DNA of 64,000 bases. Origin: Bacillus sp. FJAT-27264 (GTDB taxonomy: Bacteria; Bacillota; Bacilli; Paenibacillales; Paenibacillaceae). The notes under the pieces were generated by a model that worked only from the letters and a program-made list of their open reading frames with translations, made no database searches and was not told where the DNA came from. Positions 53,439 through 61,179 of the stretch are shown in pieces (the stretch's first letter is position 1; each line of letters begins with the position of its first letter). The stretch is taken from assembly GCF_001682855.1 (NCBI RefSeq), contig NZ_MAQW01000023.1, positions 575,414-639,413 on the forward strand. Direction: 5' to 3'. A program made the position numbers and the translations under genes.

Positions 53439-53825
53439 ATGATGCAACGCACATTTATGGCTTGGGGCGCTCTGCTGGCGATGCTGGCGGTAGCCATTGG
53501 CGCTTTTGGTGCCCATATGCTGAAGCCGGTCATCAGCGAGCATTACATGGCGGTCTATGAGACTGGCGTGCAGTACCATATGTTCCATGCGCTTGGCTTA
53601 GTGCTGATTGCTCTGGTTGCGGGACAATGGGGAGAGAGCGCTAGGCTCCGCTGGGCTGGATGGCTACTGTTGATTGGCATCGTGCTGTTCTCCGGAAGCC
53701 TGTACGTCCTGAGCATCACCGGGATCAAGGTGCTCGGCGCCATCACGCCGCTTGGTGGTGTAAGCTTCATTGCGGGCTGGCTATGTCTAGTACTGGAAGC
53801 CTTTGCGCGCAAATCACAACACTAG
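53439..53825 (+). CDS. DUF423 family membrane protein (YwdK-like)
   Basis: The start is set at the ATG at 53439 (MMQRTFMAWGALLAMLAVAIGAFGAH), behind AAAGGAG; an upstream TTG is inside the ribosome spacing. The 128-residue protein has four predicted membrane helices and the family marks GAFGAH, YHMFHALGL and ITPLGGVSFIAGW. DUF423 proteins are widespread small membrane proteins of unknown function. It is monocistronic. Confidence 0.88.
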   Translation: MMQRTFMAWGALLAMLAVAIGAFGAHMLKPVISEHYMAVYETGVQYHMFHALGLVLIALVAGQWGESARLRWAGWLLLIGIVLFSGSLYVLSITGIKVLGAITPLGGVSFIAGWLCLVLEAFARKSQH

Positions 53826-54196
53826 TCGCATAATCTTATTTACGAGCGGCGTGTTTACTCTCCAAAGCAAACGCGTCAGGCGACCCAGGAGGGTCGTCGG
53901 AAGGGTTGGGGAGTATGAGGCCACACCGGGAAAAATATTAAGGCTGGCTGTGCCCGGTATTAAAGCCGGGCTGAGTGCGGTACATAAACAGCTGAGGAAT
54001 AAGACAGAAAGGCAAACAAACGGCTTATCTGACAGCCATGTATTTGGGAAATGAAGCAGCGGAAAATTTCGCTGAAAGATCATCATAGTCGTTGTGGAAA
54101 CTTCTGAAGAAGCGAATAACCAGTCTTCGTTATAACGTAAGCCGCAGTGTGACTGGCTACCGCCAATTCGCAAGCTATGATTTAGGAGTGTAATTG
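53826..54196. other. 371-bp intergenic region, unexplained
   Basis: No convincing gene is seen between the DUF423 and glycosyltransferase genes. The left half is GC-rich and the right half has a CCAGTC / GACTGG pairing (about 54119-54155). An open frame through 54054 has no ribosome site and no recognisable product. It may hold decayed DNA or a leader for the glycosyltransferase gene. Confidence 0.4.
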
Positions 54197-55051
54197 ATGA
54201 AAATTGCTTATTTTATTATGGTGCATAACAAAAAAATGATGTTTTATCGTTTGATTCGAGCGATTTATGATGTGAATAACCTTTATCTTGTTCATGTTGA
54301 CCCGAAAGCTGATGATTCGATTAAGGAATTTATGAAACAACTTACGGGAAATCATCCTAATATTAGACAGGTGTCTCCACGTCATATTGGATATGCAGCA
54401 TGGTCAATGGTGGAAGTAGAATTGGATGCAATCAAAGAGTTATTATCTTGGGATGCAGAATGGACACATTTTATTAATTTAAGTGGTCAAGATATGCCAC
54501 TAGTTAAACAAAGCCAGGTATTGGAGGTTTTATCCTCTAAGCCTAACGCGAATTATATCCGCTTGCAGGAAGCGACTCATAAGGATAAAGAAATCTTATA
54601 CAACGCTTATTACATTGAAGATTGTGGGCAACTTAAGAGATTAGGGGATCGGGAACCGTTCGAATATTACTTTGATGCAAGCATAAAACCATATTTAGGT
54701 TCTCAGTGGAAAATACTTACTAGGTCATTTGCTGAATATGCTGTCACATCATTGTGGGCTTTTGAATTAAAAGAATATTTTAGATATGTATTGATTCCTG
54801 ACGAGCATTATTTTCCGACGCTCTTTATGAGTTCTGAATTTAAAAACACGTTAGTACCCGGGAATTTAAGATATATCATCTTAGAAAACCGCGAGAATGG
54901 TTTTAACGGTGCATCTGTACTCACCAGTAAAAATTTAATGGGAATGTTTAATTCTAATGCTTTATTCGCTCGGAAATTTGATGATCAGATTGACGCTGGC
55001 GTATTAACTATTATTGAAAACTCATTAGGCATTGACCAGGAAGAGGGATGA
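54197..55051 (+). CDS. GT14-like glycosyltransferase (core-2/I-branching type)
   Basis: The start is the ATG at 54197, with AGGAG 8 bases before it. The 284-residue protein shows the GT14 pattern MKIAYFIMVHNK...LYLVHVDPKAD, WTHFINLSGQDMPLVKQ and the acidic LIPDEHYFPTLFMSS motif. It should transfer a sugar (in this family usually GlcNAc or xylose) to a glycan. There is no signal peptide or transmembrane segment, as is usual for bacterial members. It is AT-rich compared with the GC-rich genes on both sides, which suggests transfer. A tiny open frame overlaps its end. Confidence 0.85.
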   Translation: MKIAYFIMVHNKKMMFYRLIRAIYDVNNLYLVHVDPKADDSIKEFMKQLTGNHPNIRQVSPRHIGYAAWSMVEVELDAIKELLSWDAEWTHFINLSGQDMPLVKQSQVLEVLSSKPNANYIRLQEATHKDKEILYNAYYIEDCGQLKRLGDREPFEYYFDASIKPYLGSQWKILTRSFAEYAVTSLWAFELKEYFRYVLIPDEHYFPTLFMSSEFKNTLVPGNLRYIILENRENGFNGASVLTSKNLMGMFNSNALFARKFDDQIDAGVLTIIENSLGIDQEEG

Positions 55052-55053
55052 CA

Positions 55054-55185
55054 ATGATGGGAAGACTCATAGATGTGGAATATAAAAAGGCGAAAGAACT
55101 GGCAAGGCTATAAATAATCTGGATGCTCATAAGGCAGCCCGCATACTTGATCGTATATATAACTTGGAGTTAACAACAAACAAGC
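55054..55185 (+). pseudogene. Possible frameshifted small gene after GT14
   Basis: An ATG at 55054 behind GAAGAGGGATG gives MMGRLIDVEYKKAKELARL and a stop at 55113. In the -1 frame the text continues as INNLDAHKAARILDRIYNLEL up to the terminator. Both pieces look protein-like and helical, so a small gene broken by one indel is plausible. The family is unknown. Confidence 0.35.
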
Positions 55186-55224
55186 ACCCGACCTTGATAA
55201 TAAGGTGGGTGCTTGTTTGTTGTT
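55173..55224. terminator. Strong bidirectional terminator
   Basis: A stem of more than 20 bp, beginning ACAACAAACAAGCACCC, with a small loop lies between convergent genes. Confidence 0.9.
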
Positions 55225-55242
55225 GGCCTGTTATGCCGTTCT

Positions 55243-55758
55243 TTACGAAAACTCGTCGATCTCGTACAGACTGAATGTGTACACTTGCTTCTCATCGACA
55301 TGATAAACGCTGATCGAGTTGTCTGTCTCATCAAAATTCAAAATGCGGCAGGGAATGGATAGCTGCTGTCCGCGGCGGTTCGCTCTCAGACGAACCAACT
55401 GATTATTCTGAATATACTGACGGATTTTTCCATGAACATCGGAAGGCCCGTTGTCGGGAGCTTTCTCTGCTCTTGGCTCCGCTTGTTGCGGTGTTTGCTT
55501 CTTCGTCTGCTTCGCTGGCAATTTTATGGGTGTAGGAGGGGGAGTCTCCTGATGCAGAGCCATTTTAGCCGAACGGAGAAGACTGTCTATTGTTCGCCCC
55601 AATTCAAGGCCCGAATTAATGTTAAAATCGGTAATCTTGTCATTGTTGTTCAACATCTCAAGCAAATATTGCAAGGCAAGCGGGTTAGTACGGGCATTGA
55701 TCAGGATGTCGACGTTGAAAAGATAATTACCGTCCGTGTTTTGCAGTTTCTTGTCCAT
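55243..55758 (-). CDS. Uncharacterised 171-residue protein
   Basis: The soluble protein has an N-terminal domain (about 12-70: YLFNVDILINARTNPLALQYLLEMLNNN) and a Pro/Lys/Gln-rich linker (about 74-108). A C-terminal domain (110-171: KIRQYIQNNQLVRLRANRRGQQLSIPCRILNFDETDNSISVYHVDEKQVYTFSLYEI) looks like a small beta-barrel/Sm-like or PilZ-like fold. GGGGGAAATATG lies at the start on the minus strand. I recognise the style of a conserved Paenibacillus protein but not a function. Confidence 0.7.
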   Translation of the reverse strand: MDKKLQNTDGNYLFNVDILINARTNPLALQYLLEMLNNNDKITDFNINSGLELGRTIDSLLRSAKMALHQETPPPTPIKLPAKQTKKQTPQQAEPRAEKAPDNGPSDVHGKIRQYIQNNQLVRLRANRRGQQLSIPCRILNFDETDNSISVYHVDEKQVYTFSLYEIDEFS

Positions 55759-55981
55759 ATTTCCCCCAGCTCAAATCGTTTAAAAACGATCTTTCAAAAT
55801 AATAATAAAGCATAATAAACTATACCACTAAACAGGACGAAAGCATATACCTCGTAACGGGGGAACGCAGACTTCATTTCTCTTTTGCCCATATGGAAAT
55901 TATAGGTCTATCGTCCACACGTGAAGAGCTGGGTATGAATACAAATACATCGTGTATCGTCAAAACAAGGAGGTGTTGTCT

Positions 55982-56284
55982 GTGGTTACTTTGGAGCCAA
56001 TTACGGTAGGGGGCCATGTCCTGGTCGGTGTGGAGGTTAAGCTCCCCAAAACAACATTGCTTACCATCAGCACAAGCCGGGGTTATATCATGTGTGGTGC
56101 CCTGGATGTCGGCCTACTGAATGAAAAGCTGAGCGACCGGGGGATCATTGCTGCGCGTGCGGTAGGCGTGCGGACACTGTCGCAACTACTCGAAGCTCCG
56201 CTGGAGTCAGTAACTATAGAAGCAGAGAATCTGGGGATTCTTCCGGGCATGCCCGGATCAGAGGCTTTGCTCCGCATGCTTTGA
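55982..56284 (+). CDS. yunC: DUF1805 family protein YunC
   Basis: The start is the GTG at 55982, with AAGGAGG 8 bases before it; an upstream ATG in frame has no site. The 100-residue protein closely follows Bacillus YunC: VTLEPITVGG, LPKTTLLTI, RGYIMCGALDVGLLNEKLSDRGIIAARAVGVRT and LLEAPLES. The function is unknown. It is a single gene with its own terminator. Confidence 0.92.
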   Translation: MVTLEPITVGGHVLVGVEVKLPKTTLLTISTSRGYIMCGALDVGLLNEKLSDRGIIAARAVGVRTLSQLLEAPLESVTIEAENLGILPGMPGSEALLRML

Positions 56285-56320
56285 GATGCCAGGCATCTTT
56301 TATTGGGGATAAGGAGTCCA

Positions 56321-56343
56321 GAGGGCCTGCGGGCCCTTTTTTG
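56321..56343 (+). terminator. Terminator after yunC
   Basis: GGGCC-TGC-GGCCC, flanked by AGA and followed by TTTTTT. Confidence 0.85.
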
Positions 56344-56377
56344 AATACGATAAAGGGGGCATAAGGGGTTGCTTCTT

Positions 56378-56403
56378 GGTTCATCCTACATACGGAAGGG
56401 TAA
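56378..56403 (+). promoter_or_regulatory. General-stress-type (sigma-B-like) promoter candidate for dps
   Basis: GGTTCA, a 14-bp spacer and GGGTAA resemble sigma-B promoters (GTTTAA-N14-GGGTAA). Many Paenibacillus lack a clear sigma-B, so this is tentative. Confidence 0.3.
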
Positions 56404-56476
56404 ATGGAGAATAGACAACGCTAGGCCGGACAGAAACCTGCAGCCGGTTAATCTACGGATAAGGAAGGGATAGACA

Positions 56477-56938
56477 ATGGCTAAAGCAACGAACAAAGTC
56501 GATACTGCCTCGCTGGAGCAAATTCTGAACCGTGAGGTAGCCAACCTGAACGTGTTGTACGTAAAAATTCATAACTATCACTGGTATGTCAAAGGAGAAC
56601 AGTTCTTCTCCCTGCATGTTAAATTTGAAGAGTTATATGACGATATCACGCTCAAAATGGATGAGGTGGCGGAGCGCCTGCTGAGCATCAAGGGACGTCC
56701 TGCGGCTACATTGAAGGAATATCTCGAACTGGCTTCCATACAGGAAGCGACGGGTAAGGAGGATACACGAGCGATGGTTCAGACCCTGATTGAAGACTTC
56801 GCTACGGTATCGGAAGAGCTGACGGAAGGCATTGAACTGGCGGAAAAAGGAAACGATCAGCCGACAGCTGACCTGTTCATCAAAATCCGTAGCGACCTGG
56901 AGAAGCAGCAATGGATGCTTCGCTCTTTCCTGGGATAA
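56477..56938 (+). CDS. dps: Dps family ferritin-like DNA-protection protein
   Basis: The 153-residue protein has the Dps ferroxidase set in the expected spacing: His35 (NYHWY), His47 (SLHVKFEELYDD), Asp62 and Glu66 (MDEVAERLL). This equals the 31/43/58/62 pattern of Listeria Dps. Twelve subunits would form a cage that oxidises iron with peroxide and protects DNA. AAGGAAGGGA precedes the ATG. It is monocistronic with a terminator, upstream of the iron-sulfur assembly operon. Confidence 0.92.
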   Translation: MAKATNKVDTASLEQILNREVANLNVLYVKIHNYHWYVKGEQFFSLHVKFEELYDDITLKMDEVAERLLSIKGRPAATLKEYLELASIQEATGKEDTRAMVQTLIEDFATVSEELTEGIELAEKGNDQPTADLFIKIRSDLEKQQWMLRSFLG

Positions 56939-56997
56939 ACCTGCAGGATTGCAGACAAGTCATATTGGGGATAAATGATGATAAATCAGGATTCACA

Positions 56998-57025
56998 AGA
57001 GCCTTCCGGCGGGAGGCTCTTCTTG
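56998..57025 (+). terminator. Terminator after dps
   Basis: The stem AAGAGCCT / AGGCTCTT with a 7-9-base loop is followed by CTTGTTG. It lies at the left of the 467-bp gap before sufC. Confidence 0.75.
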
Positions 57026-57255
57026 TTGATTGAGTCATACACTTCATGAAAATTTGTAGACTTCTGTCACAAAAGCTATAATTCATGTATATCAAGATTG
57101 AAGGGAGAATATTCACGGATGCCAATTCCGCAGCCCTGAAAGATTAAGGCCGCGCTAGAATAATGAACAGCCGACAAAGCTTGAATGCAAAAGGGCGGAG
57201 AGACCTGGAAATTGTAGATAAGAGTTTGTAAAAGAAGCTCTTTTATAATAAAATT

Positions 57256-57295
57256 AATGAGAATCATTGATAATCAGAGCTTTTCAATTTATAAT
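57256..57295 (+). promoter_or_regulatory. suf promoter with overlapping Fur-box-like palindrome
   Basis: TTGATA (57267-57272), a 17-bp spacer and TATAAT (57290-57295) form a near-consensus sigma-A promoter. AATGAGAATCATT (57256-57268), a strong match to Fur-type boxes, overlaps the -35. Repression by an iron-loaded Fur-type protein is inferred. The transcript leader to sufC would be about 100 nt. Confidence 0.7.
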
Positions 57296-57405
57296 AATTT
57301 TAATGTGATATACAATCTAATTGTGCTGGCAATCAGGGAACACCCTGCTAAATACACATGCAGCTTTCTGATTTCGCAAATCGATTAATGGAGGGAATAA
57401 CAGTT

Positions 57406-58188
57406 ATGGCAGCAGAATTTGTCATCGAAGGATTGAAAGCGACGATTGAAGGAAAAGAGATTTTGAAAGGAATTAACCTTTCCATGAAGGGTGGAGAAAT
57501 TCACGCGATCATGGGTCCGAATGGTACTGGTAAGAGTACACTGGCTTCCGCTTTGATGGGCCATCCTAAATATGAAGTGACTGAAGGAACAGCAACACTT
57601 GAAGGCGAAGACCTTTTGGAGATGGCTGTAGACGAACGCGCACGTGCGGGTCTATTCCTGGCAATGCAATACCCAAGTGAAATTTCCGGAGTAACGAACT
57701 CCGACTTCCTGCGCAGTGCAATTAACGCTCGTCGTGAGGAAGGCAACGAAATTTCATTGATCCGTTTTATTCGTCAAATGGAAGCGAAGATGAAGGAACT
57801 CGACATGAATCCTGAATTCCTGCACCGTTACCTGAACGAAGGCTTCTCCGGCGGGGAGAAGAAGCGTAACGAAATCCTGCAAATGATGATGCTGGACCCT
57901 AAGATCATCGTGCTGGATGAGATTGACTCCGGTCTTGATATTGATGCGCTCAAAATCGTAGCAGAAGGCGTCAACTCTATGCGTAGCGAAGAGCGCGGTT
58001 TCCTGGTTATTACTCACTACCAACGTCTGCTTAACTACATCAAACCAGATTTCGTACACGTAATGATGCAAGGTCGCATCGTGAAATCCGGTGGTCCTGA
58101 GCTGGCACAACGCCTTGAAGCTGAGGGGTATGAATGGATTAAGGAAGAGCTGGGCATTGAAGATGAGACTGTAGGACAAGAAGCTTAA
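57406..58188 (+). CDS. sufC: Fe-S cluster assembly ATPase SufC
   Basis: The start is the ATG at 57406 (MAAEFVIEGLKATIEGKEIL), behind GGAGGG; the longer frame from 57358 lacks a site. The 260-residue ABC-type ATPase has Walker A GPNGTGKST, signature NEGFSGGEKKRNEIL, Walker B KIIVLDEIDSGLD and switch His (VITHYQRLL). It drives the SufBCD scaffold that builds iron-sulfur clusters. It is the first gene of sufCDSUB. A promoter with a Fur-like box lies upstream. Confidence 0.97.
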   Translation: MAAEFVIEGLKATIEGKEILKGINLSMKGGEIHAIMGPNGTGKSTLASALMGHPKYEVTEGTATLEGEDLLEMAVDERARAGLFLAMQYPSEISGVTNSDFLRSAINARREEGNEISLIRFIRQMEAKMKELDMNPEFLHRYLNEGFSGGEKKRNEILQMMMLDPKIIVLDEIDSGLDIDALKIVAEGVNSMRSEERGFLVITHYQRLLNYIKPDFVHVMMQGRIVKSGGPELAQRLEAEGYEWIKEELGIEDETVGQEA

Positions 58189-58215
58189 GAGACGCCAGGA
58201 AGGAGGAGACCACTT

Positions 58216-59517
58216 ATGACGACGCAAACCATTCTTCCGGTGGACGCCAAAGCCCTGAGCGAGCTATCGCAAAGCAACGGCGAACCAAACTGGCTTCAAG
58301 CAAGCCGTTTGAGTGCACTGGAACTGGCAGCCGAACTGGGGCTGCCTAAACTCGAAAAAACCAAGATTGATCCATGGAATGTGGACAATTACGGAACCTA
58401 TAAATCAAGCCAAGTATTGACTGACCTGAGTGCAGTCCCAGCTTCTATTGCAGAACTGGTGAAGGACCAGGAGCAGGGAAACCTGATTATTCAACGCAAC
58501 TCTGGTGCAGTGTACACCCACCTCTCCCCAGAACTCGCAGCACAAGGTGTGATCTTTACTGACCTGCAGACTGCAGCCAGAGAGCATGGTGAATTGGTTC
58601 AGCGGTACCTGCATCAAGCCGTGAAGCCTGAAGAGCACTCCATTGCCGCGCTACATGCTGCACTTTGGAATGGAGGGGTGTTCCTCTACGTGCCGAAGAA
58701 TGTCGTTATTGAAACGCCATTGCAGGCAGTATTGCTTACAGATGATGCAGAAGCAGCCTTCGTTCCGCATATCCTGATTGTTGCGGACACGAACAGTTCT
58801 GTAACTTACGTAGACAACTATGTATCGGACAAGGCGGAAGCCGGTCTGCATAACGGTGCTGTGGAAGTGTTCGTTGGTGCAGGTGCGCATGTGCGTTATG
58901 CTACCGTTCACCAACTGGGTGCAGATACTGCGGATATTACCTATCGCCGCGCTATTGTCGATAACGATGGAACGATCGAATGGATCGTCGGCGAGATGAA
59001 CTATGGCCATACCGCAAGTGACACCAAGTCGGTACTGAAGGGCAATGGCTCAAGCTCTGATGCTAAAGTTATTGCTGTAGGTTCCGGTTCACAGAAGCTG
59101 AACTATACTACACAAGCACAGCATTTTGGCAAAAACACACCAAGTGACATGATCACTCGTGCAGTAATGCGTGAGGAAGCTAATTCGATCATTAATGGAA
59201 TTACCAAAATCGAGAAGGGTGCAACCCGTGCAGATGGTCAGCAGACTGAAAAAGTCCTGATGCTAAGTCCAAAAGCGCGCGGCGACGCCAACCCGATTCT
59301 ATTGATAGATGAAGATGATGTTACAGCAGGCCATGCCGCTTCCGTAGGACAGGTCAATCCCGAGCAGGTCTACTACCTGATGTCCCGCGGAATCTCCAGA
59401 CGTGACGCGGAAGCATTGATCATCTACGGCTTCCTGGCACCTGTCGTGTCTCAAATTCCACTGGAGGGACTGCGGACTCAGCTCCAATCCCTGGTGGAAA
59501 GGAAGTTAGGACAATGA
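58216..59517 (+). CDS. sufD: Fe-S cluster assembly protein SufD
   Basis: The 433-residue protein has the SufBD core (right-handed beta-helix, about 180-400), with NTSSVTYV-like strands and the C-terminal helical part SRGISRRDAEALIIYGFLAPV. The start has AAGGAGGAGA upstream. It partners SufB and SufC in the scaffold. Its stop overlaps the sufS start (ATGA), so translation is coupled. Confidence 0.96.
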   Translation: MTTQTILPVDAKALSELSQSNGEPNWLQASRLSALELAAELGLPKLEKTKIDPWNVDNYGTYKSSQVLTDLSAVPASIAELVKDQEQGNLIIQRNSGAVYTHLSPELAAQGVIFTDLQTAAREHGELVQRYLHQAVKPEEHSIAALHAALWNGGVFLYVPKNVVIETPLQAVLLTDDAEAAFVPHILIVADTNSSVTYVDNYVSDKAEAGLHNGAVEVFVGAGAHVRYATVHQLGADTADITYRRAIVDNDGTIEWIVGEMNYGHTASDTKSVLKGNGSSSDAKVIAVGSGSQKLNYTTQAQHFGKNTPSDMITRAVMREEANSIINGITKIEKGATRADGQQTEKVLMLSPKARGDANPILLIDEDDVTAGHAASVGQVNPEQVYYLMSRGISRRDAEALIIYGFLAPVVSQIPLEGLRTQLQSLVERKLGQ

Positions 59518-60737
59518 ATAGCTCCATCCGCGAACAGTTCCCTATCCTGAACCAGAATATTAACGGGCATCCGCTCGTGTATCTGGACAGTGCGGCTACT
59601 TCTCAGAAGCCGCGCCAGGTGATTGATGCGCTCAAGCATTATTATGAATGGGACAATGCCAATGTGCACCGCGGGGTGCACACTCTGGGCAGCCGGGCGA
59701 CGGATGCTTATGAAGGTGCACGTGAGAAGCTTGCCAAGTTCATCAATGCGCGGAGCACGAAGGAAATTATTTTCACTCGTGGTACCACGACGGCTCTGAA
59801 TCTGGTTGCTTCCTCGTATGGCCCTGCCAATGTTGGCGAAGGCGACGAGATTGTGCTCACCCAAATGGAGCATCACAGCAACCTGATCCCTTGGCAGCAG
59901 CTTGCCAAGAAGACAGGAGCAACCTTGAAGTATATCCCGCTGCAACAAGACGGGAACATTACTCTGGAGGATGCGGAGAAGACCATTACAGACCGGACCA
60001 AGATCGTGGCAATCGCGTATGTGTCCAATGTTATGGGAGTTACCCATCCAATCAAGGAGCTTGCCGCCATCGCTCACCGTCATGGTGCAGTGATTGTGGT
60101 GGACGGCGCACAGAGCACCCCGCATCTTAAGGTTGACGTGCAAGACTTGGATTGTGATTTCTACACACTGTCCGGGCATAAAATGTGCGCACCTACCGGC
60201 ATCGGTGCCCTCTACGGAAAGAGAGCGCTGCTGGAAGCTATGGAGCCTGTGGAATTCGGCGGTGAAATGATTGATGATGTCGGCCTGTATGAATCTACCT
60301 GGAAAGAGCTTCCGTGGAAATTCGAAGGCGGCACCCCGATCATCGCTGGGGCTGTCGGACTAGGGGCTGCAATTGATTTCCTACAAGAAATCGGGATGGA
60401 TGAGATTCACCGTCACGAGATGAAGCTTGCTGCTTATGCCGAAGAGCGGTTGTCCCGGATCGATGATCTGACGATTTATGGACCCCGCAATCGCGAAGTA
60501 GGCGTTGTAACCTTCAATCTCGGGGATGTGCATCCCCATGATGTAGCGACTGTCCTGGACGCCGAAGGCGTTGCCGTTCGAGCAGGTCATCACTGCTGTC
60601 AGCCGCTGATGCGCTGGCTGCAGGTTAGTTCAACGGCTCGGGCCAGCTTCTATCTCTACAACACCGAAGAGGATGTAGACCGGCTGGTGGATGCGTTAAT
60701 CAAGGCAAAGGAGTATTTCACCTATGAACTTGGATGA
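59514..60737 (+). CDS. sufS: Cysteine desulfurase SufS
   Basis: The 407-residue PLP enzyme has Lys223 (SGHKMCAPTG) holding the cofactor and the catalytic Cys361 (RAGHHCCQP). It has the class II NifS/SufS layout with the short active-site loop. It takes sulfur from cysteine and passes it to SufU. GGAAAGGAAG precedes the ATG, which overlaps sufD. Its end overlaps sufU by 14 bp. Confidence 0.97.
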   Translation: MNSSIREQFPILNQNINGHPLVYLDSAATSQKPRQVIDALKHYYEWDNANVHRGVHTLGSRATDAYEGAREKLAKFINARSTKEIIFTRGTTTALNLVASSYGPANVGEGDEIVLTQMEHHSNLIPWQQLAKKTGATLKYIPLQQDGNITLEDAEKTITDRTKIVAIAYVSNVMGVTHPIKELAAIAHRHGAVIVVDGAQSTPHLKVDVQDLDCDFYTLSGHKMCAPTGIGALYGKRALLEAMEPVEFGGEMIDDVGLYESTWKELPWKFEGGTPIIAGAVGLGAAIDFLQEIGMDEIHRHEMKLAAYAEERLSRIDDLTIYGPRNREVGVVTFNLGDVHPHDVATVLDAEGVAVRAGHHCCQPLMRWLQVSSTARASFYLYNTEEDVDRLVDALIKAKEYFTYELG

Positions 60738-61152
60738 TTTGTACAGACGCGTAATTATGGACCACTACAAGAACCCACGGAATCGCGGCTCATTCGAGGA
60801 CGATGCCTTGAAGATTGAACTGAATAACCCTACTTGCGGCGACCGCATTACGCTTCAACTCAAGGTGGAGGACGGCGTTGTCAAGGATGCGCGTTATAAT
60901 GGCGAAGGCTGTTCTATCAGCATGTCATCGGCATCCATGATGACCGAAGCTGTTAAAGGTAAAACCGTAGCGGTGGCGCTGGATATGGCGGACCGTTTCT
61001 CCGGCCTCATGAAGGGCGAACCGGTGGAGTTCGAAGGCTATGAAGACATCGAGGCCCTCTCGGGCGTGAATAAATTTCCGGCGCGGATCAAATGTGCCAC
61101 ATTGGCCTGGAACGCGCTTCGCAAAGGCATAGACGAAGAAGAGAAACATTAA
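60724..61152 (+). CDS. sufU: SufU zinc-dependent sulfurtransferase
   Basis: The 142-residue protein has Cys38 (NNPTCGDR), Asp40, Cys63 (GEGCSIS) and Cys124 (KCATLAW) as the usual zinc ligands, plus the SufU-specific insertion around DMADRFSGLMKGEP. In Firmicutes it accepts sulfur from SufS and is not a scaffold as IscU is. AAAGGAG lies inside the sufS 3' end. Confidence 0.96.
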   Translation: MNLDDLYRRVIMDHYKNPRNRGSFEDDALKIELNNPTCGDRITLQLKVEDGVVKDARYNGEGCSISMSSASMMTEAVKGKTVAVALDMADRFSGLMKGEPVEFEGYEDIEALSGVNKFPARIKCATLAWNALRKGIDEEEKH

Positions 61153-61179
61153 ATAACAGCAAACAAGGAGGCTGACACC

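Noticed and set aside
53870..54000. Possible riboswitch in the GC-rich stretch after DUF423
   Set aside because: I looked for c-di-GMP, c-di-AMP and tetrahydrofolate riboswitch core motifs and found none.
53803..54054. Open frame of 83 codons after the DUF423 gene
   Set aside because: It starts inside the DUF423 gene, has no ribosome site and is basic and low in hydrophobic residues. Kept as unexplained intergenic DNA only.
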